Of a stretch of DNA of 57,132 nucleotides, positions 49,126-57,132 are shown one piece after another. A program made the translations under genes and the position numbers. The stretch spans positions 1 through 57,132 of the forward strand of contig JAWXAX010000190.1 in the NCBI GenBank assembly GCA_034439735.1, read 5' to 3'. The notes under the pieces are model-generated. The model saw only the letters and a program-made list of their open reading frames with translations, was not told where the DNA came from and made no database searches. Origin of the DNA: Rhodothermales bacterium. Its GTDB lineage: Bacteria; Bacteroidota; Rhodothermia; Rhodothermales; JAHQVL01. Each line of letters starts with the position of its first letter. The first letter of the stretch is position 1.

Positions 49126-52089
49126 CTATTTCACCCGCACTACCGTGCGGCTCTCGGTATACCCGTTCGCTTGCAAGCGCACCATGTATACCCCGGCCGC
49201 CGCCGGCATGCCGCTCTCAGCCGTCCCATCCCAGATGCTCGTCCAACTTCCGGCCGGCATGGCGCCGTTGTCGAGGAGTACGTTCACGCGCTGACCGAAC
49301 ATGTTGAAGATTTCGATCCGCACCGGACTCTCCTCGGGCAGTTGATACGCGATCGTTGTTGTGCTGTTGAATGGGTTGGGGTAGATGGACCCCAGCGCAA
49401 AGCGGTCTGGCACATCAGATGCCAATGCGTAGGGTTGATCCGCGGCTTTTGCTGCCACCCCGGTAACAACCACGAAGGTACCTTGTGGGTAGAACTCTCC
49501 CGTGTCCGGCGCGCCATTCCAGATGTTCGGCGCGATGGTCAGGTCGCCGCTGACGTAGCCGCTGCTTATGCCTTCCACCAGCGTGTCGATCCCCTGAAGC
49601 ATGGTCACGGTATCGCTGGTAAAGTCGACTTCCGCGAGGAGGCGGTCACTTTCAACGGGTGTAAAGGCGTAGTAATCCCGATTGGTGTCGTATTGCCACT
49701 GCCCGGAAAAACGTACGACAATCAGGTGATCTGCCGCCCAGACGCTGGGAGGATTGCCGGCAAAGCGTTCATGTAAATCCTGCTCGCTATACATGATATA
49801 GCCGGTACCGGTAGCACCGTCCTGGCCTGAAATCCCTCTTTTGAGATCTCCCAGCAGCAAAATCGCCGGCTCACTTTCGGTAACGATCCAGGCAAAGGTT
49901 TCGCTATCCGTGGCCCCGTCCGCGTCGCTTACCGTTACCGTTACGGTATAGCTGCCGGCGGTATGGGCCGTGCCTGAAAGGATGGCGCCGGAAAGTGTGA
50001 GGCCATCGGGCAAACCCGAGGCGGTATAGGTTAGCGGATCGCCATCGGCATCGCTGGCACTCAGTGTCATACTGACCACATCATGCAACTCATTGGCCTG
50101 GTCACCAATGGCATTAAGCACCGGTGGCCAGTTATCCGCTTCAAAAACAAGGGCCACTTCCGTTCCTTCCACATAGAATTCGCCCATATCAGGGCTCCCA
50201 TTCCACACATTGGGCGTGATGACCAGGTCGCCGGAGGTATAGCCGCTACCGATTCCTTCTATCGTGTCTAATGCTCCGACCAGCAACGTGGCCGTGTCGT
50301 TGGTGAAGTCCAGCTCAGCCAACAGGCGGTCGGTGGATCGGGGCGTGAAGGCGTAGTAATCGCGGTTGGTGTCATACTCCCACTGACCATTTTTATATCG
50401 AACCACGATCAGGTGATCGGCCGCCCAGAAACTGGGTGGAAAGGCCGCAAAGCGGGTCTTCATATTTTCTTCCGAGTACATCATGTACCCGGTACCCGTT
50501 GCGCCATCCTGACCGGAAACGCCTCGTTTCAAATCTCCCAGTGGAATGGTTACCGGTTCGTCCGGTGGCTCGACGGGCGCGGACACGACAGCTTCAAAAG
50601 GTGCCGCGGGTAACCCCTCGCTGTTGTACAGGTTTGGGTTGATGGGATTATTTTCCCAGGCATAACGAACGAGCACCGGCTCCGGTACGTCATCGTGCCA
50701 TACAACAATCCGGTCACCCTCGATAGCGGCTTCTCCCCTTACGTAGGTGCCATCTTCCCCCAGGAGGGTAAAGCTGCCCGGCACACCATCTGGATCCGCA
50801 ACGAATCCGGCGCCTACCTGGTCGTAATGGATACTCACTCGCCCGTCCTCATGGAAGACATCGCCTGTATGGAGTGGGCCGGAATAAATGATATGCTCTC
50901 CATACACCATCTTGCGGGCGATCAAAGAGAGCCGGTAGCCAACGGGTTCTTTATCCGCAGGATGGATATTGGTAGGATCACCGACATCAATGGTGATGGC
51001 CTGGCCCGTATTGGGAAGTACCCGTACAGCATCTTGACTTGCGCGAAAGAGGGGCCACAGGTGTCCTTGAGGAGGAATCGGACCGGGCACCCCGCCAAAG
51101 TTCGGGAGCTGGACCCAGAGAAAGGGGAGATCTCCGAGGCCCCAGATGCTGCGCCAACCCTGAATCAGCGTCTGAAATTGTGAAGCGTAGGCGGTCACAT
51201 CCGCCAGCGTTGCGTTATTGGATTCACCCTGGTACCACAGGAAGCCTTTAACCGGGAAAGGAAGCAATGGGTGGATCATCGCGTTGTAGGCCATGGTAGG
51301 TTGCCGATGAGCCGCGCCGTCGCCAAGTATGACATCTTGTTCGTCGTAGCCCAGCATCCCCTCACTCATCCAGGTCTCGATACGACTGCCTCCGTAGGTA
51401 GCATTGATGATTCCAATGGGTACATCAACATGTTCGCGAAGATGTTTTGCAAAAAAGTAACCGACCGCGCTAAAGTTACCTACGAAACTGGGTGTCGCCT
51501 CAGTCCAGGAACTGCTAGCCGGCAATGCACTCTTGGGCTCGCTATTTAGCGAACTCGAGACCTTGAACTGACGAATCCGCGGGTCATTGGCGGCAGCAAT
51601 CACGTCAGAAGCGATCGGGAGCTGGCTGACTTTCCACTCCATGTTGGACTGCCCCGAGGCGAGCCATACGTCGCCGATGTACATATCTGTTAGCGTAATC
51701 GTTTCCGCTAACGAGGCAATCACCATGGTGTAAGGTCCGCCGGCATTCATAGCCTGACAATCAACCCGCCAGTTGCCATCGGCTTCCGCGACGGTCGTCT
51801 CGCTGATTCCGTTCAACGAGACCGTGACGCTAGCCCCGGCCAGGGCCGTGCCCCAGACGGGAAAAACCACATCACGCTGCAGCACAGCCCCGGATGTAAA
51901 AATAGGGGGAAGTAGCAGTGGGGCACTGACAGCCTGTGCGACCTCGCCTGAACGATCAGCCACCCCAAGAGCCGTTGATCGACGCAACGCCAGATCATCC
52001 GGGTTGTGATTGACGGGATAGGCTTGAGCGGGGAGCCCGAATAAAACAACCAGGATAAGGGTACTCATCCAGGTTAGTGAGCTGCTCAT
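49126..52089 (-). CDS. Secreted sialate O-acetylesterase with repeat modules and T9SS-like sorting domain
   Basis: 987 residues from the ATG at 52089. Signal peptide (1-23), SGNH-type sialate O-acetylesterase domain (about 60-480): catalytic S146 in SGQSNMEW, WYQGESN and NIHPADK with His376 and Asp378. Residues 517-650 and 746-877 are two copies of an unassigned module (GDLKRG-SGQDGATGTGY-MYSE...AADHLIVVR...DYYAFTP...DRLLAE-DF) separated by a cadherin/He_PIG-like Ig fold (652-738). The end (895-987) is a sorting domain of FlgD/T9SS type (YPNPFNSTTTI, GVYMVRLQANG). It removes O-acetyl groups from sialic acids or related sugars outside the cell. An upstream frame to 52188 is not needed. Confidence 0.88.
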   Translation of the reverse strand: MSSSLTWMSTLILVVLFGLPAQAYPVNHNPDDLALRRSTALGVADRSGEVAQAVSAPLLLPPIFTSGAVLQRDVVFPVWGTALAGASVTVSLNGISETTVAEADGNWRVDCQAMNAGGPYTMVIASLAETITLTDMYIGDVWLASGQSNMEWKVSQLPIASDVIAAANDPRIRQFKVSSSLNSEPKSALPASSSWTEATPSFVGNFSAVGYFFAKHLREHVDVPIGIINATYGGSRIETWMSEGMLGYDEQDVILGDGAAHRQPTMAYNAMIHPLLPFPVKGFLWYQGESNNATLADVTAYASQFQTLIQGWRSIWGLGDLPFLWVQLPNFGGVPGPIPPQGHLWPLFRASQDAVRVLPNTGQAITIDVGDPTNIHPADKEPVGYRLSLIARKMVYGEHIIYSGPLHTGDVFHEDGRVSIHYDQVGAGFVADPDGVPGSFTLLGEDGTYVRGEAAIEGDRIVVWHDDVPEPVLVRYAWENNPINPNLYNSEGLPAAPFEAVVSAPVEPPDEPVTIPLGDLKRGVSGQDGATGTGYMMYSEENMKTRFAAFPPSFWAADHLIVVRYKNGQWEYDTNRDYYAFTPRSTDRLLAELDFTNDTATLLVGALDTIEGIGSGYTSGDLVITPNVWNGSPDMGEFYVEGTEVALVFEADNWPPVLNAIGDQANELHDVVSMTLSASDADGDPLTYTASGLPDGLTLSGAILSGTAHTAGSYTVTVTVSDADGATDSETFAWIVTESEPAILLLGDLKRGISGQDGATGTGYIMYSEQDLHERFAGNPPSVWAADHLIVVRFSGQWQYDTNRDYYAFTPVESDRLLAEVDFTSDTVTMLQGIDTLVEGISSGYVSGDLTIAPNIWNGAPDTGEFYPQGTFVVVTGVAAKAADQPYALASDVPDRFALGSIYPNPFNSTTTIAYQLPEESPVRIEIFNMFGQRVNVLLDNGAMPAGSWTSIWDGTAESGMPAAAGVYMVRLQANGYTESRTVVRVK

Positions 52090-52398
52090 ATATAAATCAG
52101 GCAAAAGGGACAGGCTGCCCCGTGACCAGATGGTATGGGTAATGCAAGAGAGGAAGGGAGACTTGAAATGACACTTTGGGATCAGCAATGAAGCTAGCCA
52201 AACGTGCGATAGTCATGGAGGGGGAATGGATGAACCTCCATTCATTTTTGGCGCTTACTGCTACACTTCTCCGCTTCAATCTCGGAATGACGGGGTGCAT
52301 GTTCACGGGTCACGGCGTCTCTGCGACAATACGTCCGGCGCCGAGCCGGCCACGTTGTCCATGCGAGGTGCGACCTGAAATGGGGGGTGCCCGAAGTC

Positions 52399-52412
52399 AG
52401 ACGCCCCGCGGG
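52399..52412. repeat. Half copy of the GAGACGCCCC palindrome
   Basis: AGACGCCCCGCGGG, identical over 14 bases to part of the perfect palindrome at 2218-2239. The rest of the dyad is absent, so it looks like a decayed copy. Confidence 0.5.
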
Positions 52413-52486
52413 TTAGCCCAAAGTTAACGGATCATCCCCGCCCATTTCGAGTTTTCAGCCCTGCCCTTTTCGGCCCGTTCCAGAGC

Positions 52487-52519
52487 CAACTTGCGACCTG
52501 GAACCTGCCAACTTGCAAC
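52487..52519. repeat. CCAACTTGCAACCT word repeat before the ABC-F gene
   Basis: CCAACTTGCGACCTGGAACC and CCAACTTGCAACCT, near-identical direct copies ending six bases before the ABC-F ATG. A TTG in the second copy offers an alternative start four codons upstream of the ATG. Confidence 0.65.
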
Positions 52520-52524
52520 CTATC

Positions 52525-54594
52525 ATGATCCAGCTTCAAAACATAGACCTCGCCTTCGGCGGCCGGCAGATATTCGACCGGTTGACGTGGACCGTCAAGC
52601 CCGGCCAGTCCATCGGACTCATTGGGCCCAACGGCGCCGGCAAGTCGACACTGCTGCGCGCGATCGCCGGCAGCCAGCCGATCGATGGCGGCGAGGTGAC
52701 CATGGGCGGCACCACCACCGTTGGCTTCCTCGAGCAGGACATCCAGGAAGCCCCCACGGACCGGACGATCAAGGAGGAGGGCATGCTCGCCTTCGCTGAA
52801 ATCTTGAAACTCCAGGCCGACGAGGAGCGGATCGCCCACGAGTTGGACCGGCACCCGGACCACGAGTCGCCGGCCTACCTGAAGCTCCTCCACGCACTCG
52901 ACGACGCCCACGCCCGTCTCGCCGGCTTCGAGTCGCACCGGATCTCGGACCGGACGGAGTCCGTCCTGGCCGGCCTCGGCTTCGAACCCGAGGACATGGA
53001 CCGCCCGCTGCAGACCTTCTCCGGCGGCTGGCGCATGCGCGTCGCCCTGGCCAAGCTGCTCCTCCGCCAGCCCGACTTCCTCCTGCTCGACGAGCCCACG
53101 AACCACCTGGACATCGACAGCATCGCCTGGCTCGAAGAGTACCTGAAGGCCTACCCTGGCACGGTGGTCATCGTCTCGCACGACCGGTACTTCCTCGACC
53201 GGATGGTCCGCACCACGGCCGAACTCATCCGGGGAAAGATCATCGAATACGCCGGCAACTACACGTTTTACCTCAAGGATCGCATCCTCCAGCGCGACAT
53301 CCAGCGCGCGGCCTTCGAAAATCAGCAGAAGCAGATCGCCGAAGCCGAGCGCTTCATCACGCGCTTCAAGGCCAAAGCCACGAAGGCGAAACAGGCGCAG
53401 TCCCGCGTGAAGATGCTCGACAAGCTCGAGCGCGTCCCGCCGCCGCCCGACGAAGAAGCCGGCATCCACTTCCGCTTCCCAGAGCCCAAGGCGTCGGGGC
53501 GCGTCGTCCTCGAATTGACGGACTTCTCCAAGACGTACGAGACCGCGGAAGGGCGCATCGAGGTCTTCAAGAATGCCCGGGGCATGACCATCGAGCGCGG
53601 CGACAAAATCGCGCTGACGGGTAAAAACGGGGCGGGTAAATCCACCCTCGCCCGTATCCTCAACGGAACCGAAGACTTCGACGGCACCCGCAAGCTGGGC
53701 TTCCAGGTCGAGATGACCTACTTCGCCCAGCACCAGGCGGACACACTCAATCCGAATTACACGGTCCTTGAATCGATGCACGAGGTAGGGCGTGGCCATA
53801 CGGAGACTGAGCTGCGCTCCGTCCTCGGCGCGTTCCTGTTTTCGGGCGACGATGTCTTCAAGTATACGAAGGTGCTCTCGGGAGGTGAAAAAAGCCGCGT
53901 CGCCCTGGCTAGGACCCTGCTCCGGCCGGCGAACTTCCTCATCCTCGACGAGCCCACAAACCACCTGGACATCCGCTCGATCAACGTTCTCATCGAGGCG
54001 CTCAAGCAGTATTCCGGCACCTTCGTCGTCGTCAGCCACGACCGCCACTTCCTCGACCAGATCGTCAATAAGGTCTGGCGCGTCGAACATGGCGAGGCAC
54101 GGGAATACCTGGGCAACTACGCCGACTACCTATGGCAGATCGAACACGGCACCGCCGGCCAGGTGGCGCGCCGCGAGGAGACGCAGGCGTTTGTCAAAAA
54201 TGACTCGGGGGAAGACAAGGGCGTCAAGCGCGCTGGCGGCCCCAAGACGAAGGACCAGAAACGCCTGGAGGCCGAGGAACGCCAGCGCCGCCGCGATGCG
54301 GACCGGAATGGCGGCGCGTCGGGAGGCCACTCACCGGCTGCTTCGCCCAAAAAGAACGGATCCAGCCTCTCGCCGCAGCAGCTTCGTTCGGCCCACCGCG
54401 ATCTTGAATCGCGCATCGAAAGGAAAGAGGCTGAAAAACTGAAGCTGGAAGAAGCCCTCGCCTCCCCGTCACTCTACGACAACGCCGAAAAGGCCCGCAC
54501 CACTACCATTGCTTATCAGACGATCAAGGACGAACTGGCATCGCTCTACGCATCGTGGGAAGAACTCGCCGAACAACTGACGAGCATCGAATAA
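52525..54594 (+). CDS. ABC-F family ATP-binding protein
   Basis: 689 residues, two ABC ATPase domains without membrane segments. First domain: Walker A GPNGAGKST (34-42), signature FSGGWRMRVALAKLLL, Walker B LLLDEPTNHLDI. Inter-domain linker with basic helices (ERFITRFKAKATKAKQAQSRVKML). Second domain: Walker A GKNGAGKST, signature LSGGEKSRVALART and LILDEPTNHLDI. The C-terminal coiled coil (about 610-689, rich in Glu, Lys and Arg) resembles Uup/YheS. Such proteins bind the ribosomal E site and act in translation or antibiotic protection. Start ATG at 52525, just after a CAACTTGCAACCT repeat; the TTG at 52513 is an alternative. Confidence 0.94.
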   Translation: MIQLQNIDLAFGGRQIFDRLTWTVKPGQSIGLIGPNGAGKSTLLRAIAGSQPIDGGEVTMGGTTTVGFLEQDIQEAPTDRTIKEEGMLAFAEILKLQADEERIAHELDRHPDHESPAYLKLLHALDDAHARLAGFESHRISDRTESVLAGLGFEPEDMDRPLQTFSGGWRMRVALAKLLLRQPDFLLLDEPTNHLDIDSIAWLEEYLKAYPGTVVIVSHDRYFLDRMVRTTAELIRGKIIEYAGNYTFYLKDRILQRDIQRAAFENQQKQIAEAERFITRFKAKATKAKQAQSRVKMLDKLERVPPPPDEEAGIHFRFPEPKASGRVVLELTDFSKTYETAEGRIEVFKNARGMTIERGDKIALTGKNGAGKSTLARILNGTEDFDGTRKLGFQVEMTYFAQHQADTLNPNYTVLESMHEVGRGHTETELRSVLGAFLFSGDDVFKYTKVLSGGEKSRVALARTLLRPANFLILDEPTNHLDIRSINVLIEALKQYSGTFVVVSHDRHFLDQIVNKVWRVEHGEAREYLGNYADYLWQIEHGTAGQVARREETQAFVKNDSGEDKGVKRAGGPKTKDQKRLEAEERQRRRDADRNGGASGGHSPAASPKKNGSSLSPQQLRSAHRDLESRIERKEAEKLKLEEALASPSLYDNAEKARTTTIAYQTIKDELASLYASWEELAEQLTSIE

Positions 54595-54674
54595 CGGCGG
54601 CCGATTGCTTCACGAAGAGCAGGGGTGTAGCTTAGCGGACATCCCCTACCCCTTCATGTTTGTGGTTTTTTGCC

Positions 54675-56912
54675 ATGCGTTTGCGCTGCCTGCCCTTCTT
54701 TGTTGTTCTGGCCGCCTTTTGTGCGCCCCAAGCCGCCCTTGCCCAGCAGGACGATTCCCCCCTCGTCCTGCACCGAATGACCGGAACCATCGTCCTCGAT
54801 GGATTTAGCGACGAGCCGGACTGGGAGGCCATCGACCCGCTACCGATGGTCCAGTACGAACCCCGGTACGCCGAGCCGGCCACCGAACACACGGAAATCC
54901 GGTTCGGCTACGACGACACCTACATCTACGCCTCGCTCCGCGCGTTCGACAAAGACCAGGACGGCATCCGGGCCAATACCCTCTACCGGGACCGCCTCAG
55001 CGGCGACGACCACTTCGAGATCCTGCTGGACACGTACAACGACAACGAGACCGGCGTCCTCTTCACGACGACGCCGGCAGGAAACCGACTCGATGGGGCC
55101 ATCTCGAACGATGCCACAGGCGGCGGCATCTCGACCAGCGGGTGGATGAACCGTAGTTTCAACACCTTCTGGGACGTAAAAACGCAGATAACCCCCGAGG
55201 GATGGTTTGCCGAGATGCGCATCCCCTTTTCGAGCCTCCGCTTTGAACCGCAAGACGGCAAGGTAATCATGGGGATGACGGTCCAGCGCAAGGTCGCCCG
55301 CCGCAGCGAACGGCTCATCTATCCCGATATCCCCCCAACGGTAAACTGGGCCTTTCTGAAACCCTCGAAGGCGAAGAAGATCGTCATGGAGGACATCACC
55401 CCCAGCAATCCGGTGTATATCACGCCCTATGCCCTAGGCGGCAGCGGCATGGTCCAGAACCTCGACGAACCCAGCGCGCGGTACATCGCGCAGAACGATT
55501 GGAAGCACGAAGTCGGGATCGACATCAAATACGGGCTGACGAGCAACACCAACCTGGACCTGACCGTCAACACGGACTTCGCCCAGGCCGAGGCCGACGA
55601 CCAGCAGGTCAATCTCACCCGGTTTTCGTTGTTCTTCCCCGAAAAACGCCAGTTTTTCCAGGAGCGCTCCAGCTTGTTCGACTTCCGAACGGGCGGCCAG
55701 AGCCGGCTCTTCCACAGCCGGCGCATCGGCCTCACCGAAGGCGGCGTGCCCGTTCGCATCGTCGGCGGCGCACGCGTCGTCGGCCGCGTGGGCGGCTGGG
55801 AATTTGGTTTCCTGGATATGCACACCGCCAAGGCGGATGCCCTGCCGTCGGAGAACTTCGGCGTGCTGCGGGCGCGCCGGCAGGTGATCAACTCGCAATC
55901 GTACGCCGGCGTCATGGGCACCTCGCGTATCGGGGTCGATGGCAGCTACAACGTGGCCTACGGCCTCGACGGCCTGATTCGCCTCTTCGGCGATGACTTC
56001 CTCAATGTCCAGTGGGCGCAGACGTTCGACAAACGCGACCTCGCCGGCGCCGATGTCACCAGCGGCGGCCGGCTCACGGCCGAGGTCGAACGCCGGCGCC
56101 GCGCCGGCTTCGGATACCGGAGCGGCTGGGTGTGGTCCGGCGAGAACTATAACCCGGGCATCGGCTTCATCCAACGGAATGACTTTCTGCTCTCCGATCA
56201 GAGCGTCTCGTACACCTGGCTCCCGGGTGAAGCTTCGAAGTTCATCTGGCACACCCTCGCCCTGGGTGGCAACTCCTACCTCCGCAATGCCGACGGCACC
56301 GCCGAGTCCGCCGAAGGCACCCTCGCGTGGTCGTTCAGCGACAAACGGCTGTCTAGCGGCCTCATCGAAGGACGCGTCGTGTACGAGGATCTGCTCGTCC
56401 CGTTTGTCCTCTCGGAGGATGCCGAGGTGCCGGCCGGCTCGTACACCAATGCCGGCATCTCCATCGAGTACGGGATGCCGCAGACCCAGCTCAAAAAAGT
56501 CAGCTTCGCCCTAGACTCCGGCTCATTCTTCGATGGTTGGCGCAACACGATCACGCTGACGCCCACCTGGTACGTCTCCAAATTTCTCGAACTCACGGGG
56601 GAATACGAATACAGCCGCATCCGTTTCCCGGACCGCGACCAGGCCCTCGACGTCCACGTCAGCCGGCTTCGCATCGGCACAGCGTTGAATACCATGCTTT
56701 CGGCCAACGCCTTCATCCAGTATAACAGCGCGGCCGACCGGTTCTCGACGAACCTACGTCTCCGCTACAACTTCCGCGAGGGGAACGACCTCTGGATCGT
56801 GTACGACGAGCAGCTCAATTCGGACCGCAACCGGTTCAGCGACATCGCCGTGTTGCCGGTCTCCGGCGCACGGACGCTGATCGTAAAATACACCTACACG
56901 TTCGCCCTCTGA
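54675..56912 (+). CDS. CBM9-like / DUF5916 outer-membrane protein (second copy)
   Basis: 745 residues: signal peptide MRLRCLPFFVVLAAFCAPQAALA, a CBM9-like N-terminal domain (IVLDGFSDEPDW; HTEIRFGYDDTYIYASLRAFDKD; FEILLDTYNDNETG) and the DUF5916 region with TNLDLTVNTDFAQAEADDQQVNLTRFSLFFPEKRQFFQERSSLFDF. Ends with a barrel strand RTLIVKYTYTFAL (terminal aromatic and Leu). The same architecture occurs at 4984-7293, with clear similarity at the hallmark motif but divergent elsewhere, so they are old paralogues. Function unknown; outer-membrane location is inferred from signal peptide and strand pattern. ATG at 54675 chosen because the signal peptide starts there. Lies 80 bases after the ABC-F gene. 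Confidence 0.85.
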   Translation: MRLRCLPFFVVLAAFCAPQAALAQQDDSPLVLHRMTGTIVLDGFSDEPDWEAIDPLPMVQYEPRYAEPATEHTEIRFGYDDTYIYASLRAFDKDQDGIRANTLYRDRLSGDDHFEILLDTYNDNETGVLFTTTPAGNRLDGAISNDATGGGISTSGWMNRSFNTFWDVKTQITPEGWFAEMRIPFSSLRFEPQDGKVIMGMTVQRKVARRSERLIYPDIPPTVNWAFLKPSKAKKIVMEDITPSNPVYITPYALGGSGMVQNLDEPSARYIAQNDWKHEVGIDIKYGLTSNTNLDLTVNTDFAQAEADDQQVNLTRFSLFFPEKRQFFQERSSLFDFRTGGQSRLFHSRRIGLTEGGVPVRIVGGARVVGRVGGWEFGFLDMHTAKADALPSENFGVLRARRQVINSQSYAGVMGTSRIGVDGSYNVAYGLDGLIRLFGDDFLNVQWAQTFDKRDLAGADVTSGGRLTAEVERRRRAGFGYRSGWVWSGENYNPGIGFIQRNDFLLSDQSVSYTWLPGEASKFIWHTLALGGNSYLRNADGTAESAEGTLAWSFSDKRLSSGLIEGRVVYEDLLVPFVLSEDAEVPAGSYTNAGISIEYGMPQTQLKKVSFALDSGSFFDGWRNTITLTPTWYVSKFLELTGEYEYSRIRFPDRDQALDVHVSRLRIGTALNTMLSANAFIQYNSAADRFSTNLRLRYNFREGNDLWIVYDEQLNSDRNRFSDIAVLPVSGARTLIVKYTYTFAL

Positions 56913-57132
56913 GCCGATTTGCACGACCGGGATCGATGCGGAATGGCCGGCGTATGCCCTGTGGCGCAGCGGCGATGTGATGGATCACGCATGGCCGGCC
57001 AGCGGAATGGCGTCGTCGGCGTGTGCCTGTACCACGGCCACATTCCGCGTGCGGCTTACGCGCCGGCCCCTCCTGGCGTGTAGTTTGATCGGCGCCTGAT
57101 CTTCAGGAATTCGCGCAGCCTGCTCCCTTTGC
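56913..57132. other. Right edge, no gene seen
   Basis: GC-rich sequence without a supportable ORF. GCGGAATGGC occurs as a direct repeat (starting near 56938 and 57001), each copy followed after several bases by a related TGTGCC/TATGCC stretch, and GGCCACATTCCGCG near 57037 is partly complementary to the first copy. A gene could begin beyond the edge. Confidence 0.35.

Larger units (their letters stand above)
52090..52524. other. Intergenic region, esterase / ABC-F divergent gap
   Basis: 435 bases without an ORF I can support. It holds a hairpin GAATGGA / TCCATTC (52224-52243) followed by ATTTTTGG, which could end a plus-strand transcript; the half palindrome AGACGCCCCGCGGG (52399-52412); and a CAACTTGCAACCT word cluster (52487-52519) right before the ABC-F ATG. 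Confidence 0.45.

Noticed and set aside
54622-54647. GGGGTGTAGCTTAGCGG resembles the 5' end and A box of a tRNA
   Set aside because: No anticodon stem, T arm or 3' acceptor half follows; the stretch is explained as a short hairpin (AGGGG / CCCCT) between two genes.
1-57132. Search for CRISPR arrays, insertion sequences, integrases, phage genes, rRNA and tRNA genes
   Set aside because: No regularly spaced repeat arrays, transposase motifs, terminal inverted repeats with target duplications, or cloverleaf/rRNA sequences were seen.

Overview
The window reads as a chromosomal segment of a GC-rich aerobic bacterium of the Bacteroidota/Rhodothermota side, most likely the order Rhodothermales. The reasons are a bacillithiol gene (bshA), an alternative complex III cluster followed by an A2-type caa3 oxidase (the arrangement known from Rhodothermus marinus), an auracyanin/azurin-like blue copper lipoprotein, two DUF5916 outer-membrane proteins, a DUF2723 (GT117) membrane glycosyltransferase, and an esterase with a C-terminal type IX-secretion-like sorting domain. 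I see no rRNA, tRNA, CRISPR array, insertion sequence or prophage. The placement is inference from gene content.

Layout. 1-11.7 kb: pdxB (running off the left edge), a SleB-like wall hydrolase, an outer-membrane barrel protein, bshA, a DUF6404 membrane protein, a DUF5916 protein, an MBL-fold hydrolase, then a plus-strand run of metallophosphoesterase, LptF/G-type permease and rsmI. 11.9-20.6 kb: DUF2723 protein, a cold-shock gene with a consensus promoter and structured leader, a 151-residue unknown overlapped in style with ybeY, hpf, metF, a nucleoside-phosphorylase-like gene, DUF420 and a stand-alone cheV.

20.6-36.4 kb is the respiratory core, all on the minus strand. Transcription starts upstream of actA and runs actA-B-C-D-E-F, a small one-helix protein (possible ActG), a Sco copper chaperone, and oxidase subunits II (fused to cytochrome c), I, III and IV, ending at a clear hairpin terminator. 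A second unit with its own promoter follows: a 103-residue membrane protein, a CusF-like copper lipoprotein, heme A synthase (ctaA) and the azurin-like protein, also ended by a terminator. Together these oxidise quinol (ACIII), carry electrons by cytochrome c or the blue copper protein, reduce oxygen (caa3), and supply the oxidase with copper and heme A. The heme O synthase gene ctaB is not in the window.

36.9-47.9 kb: a MATE exporter, a CDP-alcohol phosphatidyltransferase, glycosyltransferases, accA, a YbgC-type thioesterase, nadC, a truncated chrA remnant, a ROK sugar kinase and a polyprenyl glycosylphosphotransferase. One gene here fuses a GT2 domain to a phosphoglycosyltransferase-like half that has lost its catalytic Asp-Glu pair.

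48-57 kb: a PIN-domain gene overlapping a 70-residue partner, an FGE/SUMF1 C-terminal fragment, a secreted sialate O-acetylesterase with two copies of an unassigned ~130-residue module, an ABC-F ATPase and the second DUF5916 protein. Several gene junctions, mainly from 42 kb onward, carry short 'word-like' repeats (palindromes, AACGTT words, GATTAGCGATT words, CACTTTGCC tandems, CAACTTGCAACCT words). Three coding sequences end inside such words, one of them (chrA) truncated there. This repeat landscape and the pseudo-phosphoglycosyltransferase fusion are the most unusual things I found.
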